Part shown: positions 1-5,907 of the stretch, piece after piece
Layout of the letters: the number at the start of each line of letters is the position of its first letter
Position numbering within the stretch: position 1 is the first letter of the stretch
Assembly: GCA_964351195.1 (NCBI GenBank)
Contig: CAYGNI010000098.1
Location: forward strand, 1 to 6,679
Direction: 5' to 3'
From: TMED27 sp964351195
GTDB lineage: Bacteria; Pseudomonadota; Alphaproteobacteria; Micavibrionales; Micavibrionaceae
Length of the DNA: 6,679 nt
Notes under the pieces: model-generated
Database searches by the model: none
What the model was told of the DNA's origin: nothing
The model's input: only the letters and a program-made list of their open reading frames with translations
Made by a program: the position numbers and the translations under genes

Positions 1-44
1 GGGGTGGGGTGGGTGACAGGCCAGTGCGTAACTCTATATAAACA
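1..44. other. G-rich window edge, no gene assignable
   Basis: Bases 1-20 carry G runs of 4, 4, 3 and 2 with short spacers on the plus strand. A plus-strand frame is open from base 1 to a TAA at 46-48 and could be the tail of a convergent gene, but 15 codons are too few to decide. No terminator hairpin for the GGDEF gene is visible here. Confidence 0.3.
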
Positions 45-767
45 TTAACTCTGCAAAGCAGTCCTTTCTGAATTCTCATCCGTTTCGGGCGCAAAGAAAT
101 GCTCAACGCTGTCGTTGTTATCATAGCCCTTCATCGAAAGACTAACATGCAGATGGATCTCCTTGTTCTTCCATATAAAAGAGAGTTTGTTCAATCGGAA
201 GTTCAGCGTCTGAACCCGCGATAAAATTTCGTCACGATTCGTATTCATAAGGATCATCGAAAACTCGTTGTCTTTGATGCGGCCAGTAATATCCATCGTT
301 CTGGCTTCCTGCGTAATATTCTTGGCCAAAAGCTTCAAAGCAGTGCGGCCTGCAAGGCTTCCATGCTGCGTTTGGATCGCACCCAGGTTTTCCAGCTCTA
401 TCGTAATGAAAACACCTTTTTGATCTGGCGCGCGGTAAATACGGTCCAGCTCTCTTTTAAGAGAAGAAACAAAAGCCTTGCGATTCATCATGCCGGTAAG
501 CTCATCAGTCATGCTCTCGCTCTCAAGTTTTTGAATGCGCGCAGATTGCTTTTCAAGTTTGAACTTCGCTTGTTTGAGCAAAGCAACCGTTTCCTTCATG
601 GCGTGCTTGAGCATGTCGTCATCGCTATAACGCCGACTTTGCTTAGCCAAAACATCAAAAATATCATCATCACCGTTCAAAAACCCCTCGGCGCGCGTCA
701 GCTCAAAGCTCTGCTCACTAAGGTGTGTATCCGAAGGTTCTGTGCTGTGAAAAGCATCAAAAGCCAT
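45..767 (-). CDS. Degenerate GGDEF-domain protein, probable non-catalytic c-di-GMP receptor
   Basis: This 240-residue cytoplasmic protein has no signal peptide or membrane segment. Residues 1-50 are acidic and low in order. Residues 52-86 look like a charged helix or coiled coil leading into TDELTGMMNRKAF (87-99), the usual entry to a GGDEF domain. The signature itself is KDNEF (165-169) instead of GG(D/E)EF. Compared with PleD in this window, the metal-binding Asp is E124 and the guanine-contacting Asn and Asp are Q132 and R141, so cyclase activity is very unlikely. The allosteric I-site motif RxxD is present as R156-T-M-D159, exactly five residues before the signature, as in active cyclases. 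The C-terminal helix with the AD-ALY-AK pattern is absent. The ATG start is supported by AAAGGG ten bases upstream. It is transcribed away from eipB-divK-pleD. The family call is firm; a role as c-di-GMP effector is inferred. Confidence 0.85.
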   Translation of the reverse strand: MAFDAFHSTEPSDTHLSEQSFELTRAEGFLNGDDDIFDVLAKQSRRYSDDDMLKHAMKETVALLKQAKFKLEKQSARIQKLESESMTDELTGMMNRKAFVSSLKRELDRIYRAPDQKGVFITIELENLGAIQTQHGSLAGRTALKLLAKNITQEARTMDITGRIKDNEFSMILMNTNRDEILSRVQTLNFRLNKLSFIWKNKEIHLHVSLSMKGYDNNDSVEHFFAPETDENSERTALQS

Positions 768-777
768 TTTATTACTA

Positions 778-783
778 CCCTTT
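778..783 (-). promoter_or_regulatory. Ribosome binding site of the degenerate GGDEF gene
   Basis: Read on the minus strand this is AAAGGG, ten bases before the ATG at 767. It is the only purine-rich Shine-Dalgarno-like stretch near a start in this frame and supports the chosen start codon. Confidence 0.5.
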
Positions 784-804
784 CAATTTTTTTGTACAAT
801 AACA

Positions 805-830
805 AACGTTGCGAACGCCGTGCCAGTTTC
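805..830 (-). promoter_or_regulatory. Candidate ECF (EcfG-like) promoter for the GGDEF gene
   Basis: On the minus strand GAAAC (830-826) is followed after 17 bases by CGTT (808-805). The general stress sigma factor EcfG of alphaproteobacteria recognises GGAAC, 16-17 bases, then CGTT, so this site has one mismatch in the -35 part. A start about ten bases further on would give a leader of roughly 30 nt carrying the AAAGGG ribosome site. No good sigma70-type pair was found upstream of this gene. Motifs this short also arise by chance. Confidence 0.3.
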
Positions 831-831
831 A

Positions 832-857
832 AAAATCATAAAATCATTTAAAATCAT
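832..857. repeat. Three direct copies of AAAATCAT in the divergent intergenic region
   Basis: Copies lie at 832-839, 840-847 and 850-857. The first two abut and the third follows after two bases. They sit between the divergent GGDEF gene and eipB, upstream of the candidate promoters of both, where a regulator binding cooperatively could act. The copies are exact, but the region is AT-rich, which raises the chance of coincidence. Confidence 0.55.
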
Positions 858-970
858 ATGGTTAAAGCATCTTTATAAGAGAAAAAAATGCCGCGCACCA
901 TCAAAATTACGTAAAACTAGATCGTTTTTGCCTATTCCTATGCGGCACACTTTTCCGCCCGCCTTCTTCC

Positions 971-999
971 TTGTTGTTACAAGGCCAATGCGTTAGATT
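971..999 (+). promoter_or_regulatory. Candidate sigma70-type promoter of eipB, possibly giving a leaderless mRNA
   Basis: TTGTTG (971-976) and TAGATT (994-999) are separated by 17 bases. Matches to the consensus hexamers are three of six and four of six. A transcription start seven bases past the -10 box would fall on the A of the eipB ATG at 1006. No Shine-Dalgarno sequence lies close to that ATG, which fits leaderless translation. This is inference from a weak motif. Confidence 0.35.
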
Positions 1000-1005
1000 G
1001 TATGC

Positions 1006-1866
1006 ATGAAGTCATTGCCCCTTATCTGCTTGATCCTCGTTGCACTTTTATTCCCGGTGAAAATTGTGCAGGCCCTTGAAATCTTTCAGGGAGTGTCCAA
1101 AAAAGACGCAATGTCCGGGTTTGAGCCACATAAAGCGTTGTACGAGATATCACTCGAAGAGGCGCGCAGCGGGTCGCAAATCATCAACATCTCCGGGCAA
1201 ATGTATTACGAATGGGCTGCCGATTGCGATGGTTGGAATTCAAACCATCGCTTCAATTTGTTGTATGAATACACCGACAGCACGCCTTTGCGCATTACCA
1301 GTGATTTTTCCGTCTTTGAAAATTATGACGGCAAAATGCTGAGCTTCTCCTCACAGCGCAAGCATAACGGCAAGGTCATTGAGGAGGTCCGTGGTGTTTC
1401 TAACGTAGATGACGATCATGCGGGACTTGCGGAATATACAATACCAAAGGATCTGACTTACGACCTGCCCAAAGGGACACTCTACCCTGTCGCACATAAC
1501 ATGGAGTTGGTGCGAAAAATGAAAGAAGGCGAGAAATTCTACAACGCGGTAATCTTCGATGGCAGCGATGATGAGGGCGCGGTTGAAATCAACAGCTTCA
1601 TCGGTAAAAAAATAGAAGAACAATATGAAGACATGCCCAATATAGATAAGGCTCTTCTGAAAGGCCCGGCTAGAGAAGTGCGCCTGGCGTTCTTCCCCCT
1701 AAAGGACGCGTCTGAAACCTCAGATTACGAGATGACCGTAAACTTACGTGAAAACAGTGTGATATCCAATATGCGAATCGAATATGACGATTTTACCATC
1801 CGCCAGAACCTCATCGCGCTGGAACCGGTCGAAAATGCCTGCAATCAGGCCGTATCAAAACAATAA
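1006..1866 (+). CDS. eipB: EipB family (DUF1849) periplasmic envelope-integrity protein
   Basis: This 286-residue secreted protein starts with a signal peptide: Lys2, a hydrophobic core at about 4-20, and probable cleavage after VQA at residue 23. The mature part matches the DUF1849/EipB pattern as I remember it: PHKALYEISL (41-50), GQMYYEW with CDGW (74-77), then DLPKGTLYP-AH in the middle and FDGSDDEGAVEI. EipB forms a beta-spiral barrel in the periplasm of Brucella, where it supports envelope integrity and is linked to the TPR protein TtpA. Its conserved disulfide is matched here by C74 and C279, the only cysteines left after signal removal. The start is the ATG before the signal peptide; no Shine-Dalgarno is visible. 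divK follows after 74 bases on the same strand, with no clear terminator between them. The gene is full length and intact. Confidence 0.9.
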   Translation: MKSLPLICLILVALLFPVKIVQALEIFQGVSKKDAMSGFEPHKALYEISLEEARSGSQIINISGQMYYEWAADCDGWNSNHRFNLLYEYTDSTPLRITSDFSVFENYDGKMLSFSSQRKHNGKVIEEVRGVSNVDDDHAGLAEYTIPKDLTYDLPKGTLYPVAHNMELVRKMKEGEKFYNAVIFDGSDDEGAVEINSFIGKKIEEQYEDMPNIDKALLKGPAREVRLAFFPLKDASETSDYEMTVNLRENSVISNMRIEYDDFTIRQNLIALEPVENACNQAVSKQ

Positions 1867-1940
1867 AAGCTATTCTCATTGCCGCCTAAAACCTGTAGAC
1901 TCCTTAAAGAAAAACATCACTGCTTAGCAAATTGAAACAC

Positions 1941-2318
1941 ATGACAAAAACAGTTCTCATTGTCGAAGATAACGAATTAAACATGAAGCTCTTCCACGAC
2001 CTTCTGGAAGCGCACGGCATCAACACCATCGAAACATATGATGGCAAAAACGTGCTGGATCTGGCGCGGGAGAAAAAACCCGATCTGATCTTGATGGATA
2101 TTCAACTGCCCGAAGTCTCAGGCCTTGATGTCACGAAATGGCTCAAGGAAGACGAAGAGCTTAAGCACATTCCCGTGATCGCCGTAACGGCCTTTGCCAT
2201 GAAGGGAGATGAGCAGAAAATCCGTGAAGGCGGGTGCGAAGATTATATCTCCAAACCCATCTCAGTTGGAAAGTTCATGGAAACAATCAATCAATATCTG
2301 GGCGACCAGAAGCCTTAA
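1941..2318 (+). CDS. divK: DivK, single-domain cell-cycle response regulator
   Basis: This is a 125-residue stand-alone receiver domain, nearly identical in pattern to Caulobacter DivK: VLIVEDNELNMKLFHDLLEA at the N-terminus, LILMDIQLPE around the phospho-acceptor, and AVTAFAMKGDE and GGCEDYISKPIS later. Key residues are E9 and D10 (metal), D53 (phosphorylation), T83 and K105. In Caulobacter and Rhizobiales, DivK is phosphorylated or dephosphorylated by the histidine kinases DivJ and PleC and acts through DivL and CckA to control the master regulator CtrA. I chose the ATG at 1941, which gives the canonical MTK start; an in-frame TTG three codons upstream is less likely. Neither has a clear Shine-Dalgarno, and I find no convincing CtrA box upstream. 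pleD begins 23 bases after the stop, so the two are very probably one operon, as in many alphaproteobacteria. Confidence 0.96.
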   Translation: MTKTVLIVEDNELNMKLFHDLLEAHGINTIETYDGKNVLDLAREKKPDLILMDIQLPEVSGLDVTKWLKEDEELKHIPVIAVTAFAMKGDEQKIREGGCEDYISKPISVGKFMETINQYLGDQKP

Positions 2319-2324
2319 GGCAAG

Positions 2325-2335
2325 AGCGGGGGGAA
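2325..2335 (+). promoter_or_regulatory. G-rich ribosome binding region of pleD
   Basis: A run of six G followed by AAA lies just ahead of the ATG at 2342, within the 23-base divK-pleD gap. It differs from the usual AGGAG core but is the only purine block there. It supports starting PleD at MSARVLVVDD rather than further upstream inside divK. Confidence 0.4.
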
Positions 2336-2341
2336 ACCAAC

Positions 2342-3772
2342 ATGTCTGCACGCGTTCTTGTCGTTGACGATATATTGCCAAACGTAAAGCTTTTGGAAGC
2401 CAAGCTTAGCGCGGAATATTATGAGGTCCTGACCGCGACAAGCGGTATGGAAGCCCTCGAAAAAGTTGAGCATCAAAGCCCCGATATTATTCTGCTCGAT
2501 ATTATGATGCCGGGTATGGATGGTTTTGAAGTGTGTAAAAGGATCAAGGAAAATCCGCAATCCGCTCATATCCCTGTTGTGATGGTGACCGCATTAACCG
2601 ATGTCGCTGATAAGGTCCGCGGCCTCGAAGCCGGCGCTGATGATTTTCTTTCTAAACCGATCAACGACACTGCGCTAATGGCGCGTGTCAGATCACTGGT
2701 GCGCCTGAAAATGTCGACCGATGAATGGCGCGTGCGTGAAAACACCGCAAACCAGCTAGGCGTTGTCGAAAGCTCAGCCAGCGCTATGTCGCAATCGGCT
2801 GAAAATGCACGCATTCTTGTGGTCGAGGACAAAGGTTTTGAGCAAAAGAAAATCTCTGATACGCTGGAAAAAGACCACGATCACATCGTGAATGTGAAAT
2901 CCGGCCCCGAAGCGCTGGAGCAAGTCTCAAAGCATGACTTCGACCTTCTGATCGTCAGCCTCAACATGGATAGCGAAGATGGCTTACGCCTCTGCTCACA
3001 CTTCCGCTCTAATGAAAAAACGCGCAACATTCCCATCGTTATGATTGGTAATGAAGAAGACCTGGAGCGCATCGCTCACGGCCTTGAGATCGGCGTGCAT
3101 GATTACATCCTGCGCCCTGTAGAGCGTAACGAGCTTCTGGCGCGGGTGCGCACTCAGGTTCGGCGTAAGCGTTTTCAGGAAAGCCTGCGCGCCACGTACG
3201 AAATCAGCCTCTCTATGGCCCTAACCGACAGCCTGACCGGGCTCTATAACCGCCGCTATCTTGAGGTCCACCTCGAAAAGCTTTTGGAAAAAAACCGTGA
3301 GAGCAAAAAATCACTCGCCGTTCTGATGGTCGATATAGATAACTTTAAGGGCGTCAATGACACCCACGGCCACGATGTTGGCGATGAAATTTTAAAAATC
3401 TTTGCCGCACGCTTAAAAGACAATCTGCGTCCCACCGATTTGATCGCCCGCTTGGGCGGCGAAGAGTTCACCGTTATCCTGCCTGACGTACGCCCCGAAC
3501 GCGCCTATATGGTAGCCGAGCGTCTGCGCCGCGCCGTCGCCAGCGAGCCTATCCCTTGCGCCGCACCGGGCGGTGAGCTCGATATCACAACATCCATTGG
3601 CGGCGCGATCATTGACTTCGATCCACACACGGTGCAAGAAGCGCTCAAGCGCGCCGACCGGATGCTTTACGAAGCCAAAGACACAGGCCGCAATTGCTGC
3701 GTCTTTGAAGACATCGGCAAACTCAACCCCGATGAAATCGAAGTCCGCGAACGCGGCCAAATCGAGGACTAG
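2342..3772 (+). CDS. pleD: PleD, REC-REC-GGDEF diguanylate cyclase response regulator
   Basis: This 476-residue enzyme makes c-di-GMP from two GTP. Receiver 1 (about 2-120) is complete: D9, D10, phospho-acceptor D53, T83 and K105. Receiver 2 (about 156-272) lacks the acceptor, with S206 in its place and R258 for the lysine, matching the adaptor/dimerisation role of this domain in Caulobacter PleD. The GGDEF domain runs from about 295 to 455: TDSLTGLYNRRYL, metal-binding Asp in DIDNFK (331-336), N339, D348, signature GGEEF (372-376), and the inhibitory I-site RPTD (363-366) five residues before it, so both catalysis and product inhibition should work. An acidic tail of about 20 residues follows the domain. 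The frame stays open upstream into divK, but the ATG at 2342 matches the family start. In Caulobacter, PleC and DivJ control its phosphorylation, and it drives pole morphogenesis. Its stop lies one base from the stop of the convergent ABC gene. Confidence 0.96.
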   Translation: MSARVLVVDDILPNVKLLEAKLSAEYYEVLTATSGMEALEKVEHQSPDIILLDIMMPGMDGFEVCKRIKENPQSAHIPVVMVTALTDVADKVRGLEAGADDFLSKPINDTALMARVRSLVRLKMSTDEWRVRENTANQLGVVESSASAMSQSAENARILVVEDKGFEQKKISDTLEKDHDHIVNVKSGPEALEQVSKHDFDLLIVSLNMDSEDGLRLCSHFRSNEKTRNIPIVMIGNEEDLERIAHGLEIGVHDYILRPVERNELLARVRTQVRRKRFQESLRATYEISLSMALTDSLTGLYNRRYLEVHLEKLLEKNRESKKSLAVLMVDIDNFKGVNDTHGHDVGDEILKIFAARLKDNLRPTDLIARLGGEEFTVILPDVRPERAYMVAERLRRAVASEPIPCAAPGGELDITTSIGGAIIDFDPHTVQEALKRADRMLYEAKDTGRNCCVFEDIGKLNPDEIEVRERGQIED

Positions 3773-3773
3773 C

Positions 3774-5591
3774 TTACTGATTTAAAAACCCACCCGATTG
3801 CATACCCCACAGCTTTGCATAAACGCCTTTATACTCCAGCAGCTCTGCATGCGTTCCATCCTCGATAATGTGCCCGTCTTCAACAACCAGAAGCCTGTCG
3901 AGATGTGCAATCGTCGATAAACGGTGCGCAATCGCAATCACGGTCTTTCCCTGCATCAAATCAAACAGGCTTTCTTGAATGAGATGCTCGGATTCACTAT
4001 CCAGCGCCGACGTCGCCTCATCCAAGATCAGGATCGGCGCGTTTTTAAGGACCGCCCGAGCAATCGCAATCCGCTGTCGCTGCCCACCCGAAAGCTTCAC
4101 GCCGCGCTCACCCACATATGTCTCAAACCCTTGGGGCAGGGCTTCTATGAACTCCAGCGCATGCGCGCGCTTTGCGGCTTCATAGACCTCGTCGTCACTG
4201 GCATCAAGACGCCCATAGCGAATATTCTCCGCAATCGTGCGGTGGAACAGCGCCGTGTCCTGCGGGATAATCGCAATCGAACGGCGCAGAGATTTTTGCG
4301 TAACGTCGGCGATAGTCTGCCCGTCAATGCAGATCTCCCCGCCTGTAACATCAAACAACCGCTGGATCAAATTCACGAAGGTCGATTTCCCCGCGCCCGA
4401 AGGCCCAATAAGCCCAACGCGCTGCCCGGCCGGAATCGTAACATTCAGCTTTTCAAACACAGGCGTGTTAGCCGCGCTCTCGCCATAATCAAAATCAACG
4501 GACTTGAATTCGATCTTCGCATCACCAACCTGCAGCGCTTTGGCATCATCGGCATCTTTGACACTATGGGGCTTGATCAGTGTGCCAAGGGAATCATTCA
4601 AATACCCCAGAGATTCCATGGAGTGAATAATCCCGCCGCTTAAATGCCATGCACTGCCGGTAAAGCTGAACGCAATCCCCATAATAGCCGCCATATCACC
4701 AAAGCTGATAAATTCGTTTTGCCATCCGAAAATACACAGTACCATCATGCCCCCACCAAAGATGATAAACGTCATCCGCTTATAGTTGTCGACCATCAAA
4801 TGCGTGCGCAAAAGCTTATGCCAGCCTTTCATCTGGACTTCGGACACTTTGGTATGCTCCATCATCTCACGCTCTTCTTGCGCGTAAGATTTCACCGATG
4901 CAATGTTTGAAAGGCTGTCCACGATTTGCCCTGTAACGTCTGAACACAAATCGGCGTATTTGCGAGATTGCTCTGTTAGTTTACGCAGATTCAGCAAAAC
5001 CGGCGTTAGAATGATAAAAACAAACAGGCAAACAATCGCCCCAAAAATGCTCGAAACCTGAAATAAAACCACGCCCGAAGCCGTCATACTGACCAAAGGC
5101 ATTAAAATCTGCCACCGCGCTTGCTCCGAAAAATCCAAACCGCGTGCTACGCCCTCGGACACTTTGCGAGCCAAAGACCCTGCAAAGTGGTTTTGAAAAT
5201 AGGTAAAGGAATGCTCAAGCGCATAGGCAAAGAGATCACTGCGCAGCTCCGCTCTTGCGCGTTTCCACCAATCAAAGAACCAGTAATGTGTTAGCAGATG
5301 CGCCATCTCACCAATGAAAAGCACGGCAAAAATTAACCAGACATACGTCCAAGTATGAGATGGCAGTTGTGATTGCGCGTCCAGTCCGTCCAGAGAATCG
5401 ATCGTCATACCAACCAGCAAAAAGGCAAGCGGATAACGGATGGCATGCAAAAGGTCCATAACAATGAAAAGCACCCACATACGTGGATTACGCTTCACAA
5501 CCATCCAGATGTAATCCCACATCCGGCGGGGAATCGCCGTGTCGGGAGTGTAATCTAAAATGTATTTATTCTTATCTTTAAAAATCTTCAT
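3774..5591 (-). CDS. ABC exporter half-transporter (fused membrane and ATPase domains)
   Basis: This is a 605-residue type IV ABC half-transporter that would work as a homodimer in the inner membrane. A short cytoplasmic lead is followed by about six membrane spans (near 38-62, 82-104, 162-182, 184-202, 272-290 and 298-318). The ATPase domain spans about 358-595 and has every motif: Walker A GPSGAGKST (396-404), Q-loop Q444, signature LSGGQ (500-504), Walker B ILILDE (520-525), D-loop SALD (528-531) and H-loop H556. The general form resembles MsbA/Atm1-like exporters, but nothing visible fixes the substrate (lipid, peptide or drug). The ATG at 5591 lies only 21 bases past the T-run of the rpmG terminator, with GGGAAAG as a weak ribosome site. 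Its stop is one base from the pleD stop on the other strand. Family certain, substrate unknown. Confidence 0.93.
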   Translation of the reverse strand: MKIFKDKNKYILDYTPDTAIPRRMWDYIWMVVKRNPRMWVLFIVMDLLHAIRYPLAFLLVGMTIDSLDGLDAQSQLPSHTWTYVWLIFAVLFIGEMAHLLTHYWFFDWWKRARAELRSDLFAYALEHSFTYFQNHFAGSLARKVSEGVARGLDFSEQARWQILMPLVSMTASGVVLFQVSSIFGAIVCLFVFIILTPVLLNLRKLTEQSRKYADLCSDVTGQIVDSLSNIASVKSYAQEEREMMEHTKVSEVQMKGWHKLLRTHLMVDNYKRMTFIIFGGGMMVLCIFGWQNEFISFGDMAAIMGIAFSFTGSAWHLSGGIIHSMESLGYLNDSLGTLIKPHSVKDADDAKALQVGDAKIEFKSVDFDYGESAANTPVFEKLNVTIPAGQRVGLIGPSGAGKSTFVNLIQRLFDVTGGEICIDGQTIADVTQKSLRRSIAIIPQDTALFHRTIAENIRYGRLDASDDEVYEAAKRAHALEFIEALPQGFETYVGERGVKLSGGQRQRIAIARAVLKNAPILILDEATSALDSESEHLIQESLFDLMQGKTVIAIAHRLSTIAHLDRLLVVEDGHIIEDGTHAELLEYKGVYAKLWGMQSGGFLNQ

Positions 5592-5612
5592 ATCATGGTC
5601 TTTCCCGGCGAC

Positions 5613-5644
5613 AAAAAAAGCGCCGATCTTTCGAAGGGCGCTTT
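5613..5644 (-). terminator. Intrinsic terminator downstream of rpmG
   Basis: On the minus strand AAAGCGCC (5644-5637) pairs with GGCGCTTT (5624-5617) over eight base pairs around a 12-base loop, and a run of seven T ends at 5613. This is a textbook Rho-independent terminator placed 21 bases after the rpmG stop codon. It is also inside the space that must serve as leader for the ABC gene. Confidence 0.85.
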
Positions 5645-5651
5645 GGTAAAC

Positions 5652-5680
5652 AGTATACGAAAAACCTAGTTTTTCTTCGA
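5652..5680 (-). promoter_or_regulatory. Candidate promoter for the ABC exporter, upstream of the rpmG terminator
   Basis: On the minus strand TCGAAG (5680-5675) and TATACT (5657-5652) are 17 bases apart. The -10 box matches five of six consensus bases, the -35 box only three. The -35 box lies in the last rpmG codons. A start about seven bases downstream would begin the ABC transcript just before the terminator stem. It is suggested because the space after the terminator is too short for a promoter. Confidence 0.3.
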
Positions 5681-5875
5681 TGGCGGCATCTTTTTCTCTA
5701 CGAACCAGACATGCGCCCCGCGGTTTCCTGTTTTTTCATTGGTTGCCCAAGGATCATATTTTTTCTTACGAATCTTGTATTCCGCCGACGTATTGCGCAC
5801 AGCATAGTAGCGAAAGCCTGTTCCAGCTTCGCTTTCAAGACGGACTTTGAGACGTTTTTTGCTTTTTGCTGCCAT
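5666..5875 (-). CDS. rpmG: Large ribosomal subunit protein bL33, extended variant
   Basis: A basic 69-residue protein of the 50S subunit. L33 features are KVRLESEAGTGF (10-21), YAVRN (24-28), KKKYDP (37-42) and HVWFVEKK (55-62), which aligns with the usual HVxFxExK end. Typical alphaproteobacterial L33 is about 55 residues with about four residues between KYDP and HV; here there are 12, and a short PPSKKN tail follows. There is no cysteine pair, so it is the zinc-independent type. The ATG at 5875 has GAAGGA nine bases upstream and a strong promoter just before that, and an intrinsic terminator follows the stop, so it can be a monocistronic unit. The gap to the rnr stop is 65 bases. It is the only L33 in the window; whether the genome has another cannot be seen. 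Confidence 0.88.
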   Translation of the reverse strand: MAAKSKKRLKVRLESEAGTGFRYYAVRNTSAEYKIRKKKYDPWATNEKTGNRGAHVWFVEKKMPPSKKN

Positions 5876-5884
5876 TTTGCAAAT

Positions 5885-5890
5885 TCCTTC
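5885..5890 (-). promoter_or_regulatory. Ribosome binding site of rpmG
   Basis: GAAGGA on the minus strand sits nine bases before the rpmG ATG at 5875. It is the clearest Shine-Dalgarno in the window and decides the start in favour of MAAKSKKR; a longer reading in another frame beginning near 5916 has no such support. Confidence 0.75.
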
Positions 5891-5907
5891 AAATATTCTG
5901 AAACGCG

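Noticed and set aside
363..851. Plus-strand open frame of 162 codons antisense to the GGDEF gene
   Set aside because: It has no domain, no ribosome site and no sensible composition; it mirrors the real minus-strand gene.
848..865. TTAA pair resembling a CtrA box
   Set aside because: The two TTAA elements are 10 bases apart, whereas the CtrA site has a 7-base spacer, and the region is AT-rich.
888..947. Inverted repeat TGCCGC / GCGGCA with a small AAAAC/GTTTT hairpin inside, possible small RNA
   Set aside because: The six-base arms enclose 47 bases, the inner stem is weak, and there is no matching promoter and T-run; it is probably chance.
1932..1940. TTG start adding three residues to DivK
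   Set aside because: It has no ribosome site, and the ATG at 1941 gives the canonical MTK start with the phospho-acceptor at D53.
2234..2341. N-terminal extension of PleD by 36 residues overlapping divK
   Set aside because: The extension has no receiver-like sequence, overlaps a firm gene, and the start at 2342 gives D9, D10 and D53 at family positions.
3924..4643. Plus-strand open frame of 239 codons antisense to the ABC ATPase domain
   Set aside because: It is a shadow of the highly conserved minus-strand ATPase motifs; the translation is rich in Arg and shows no family features.
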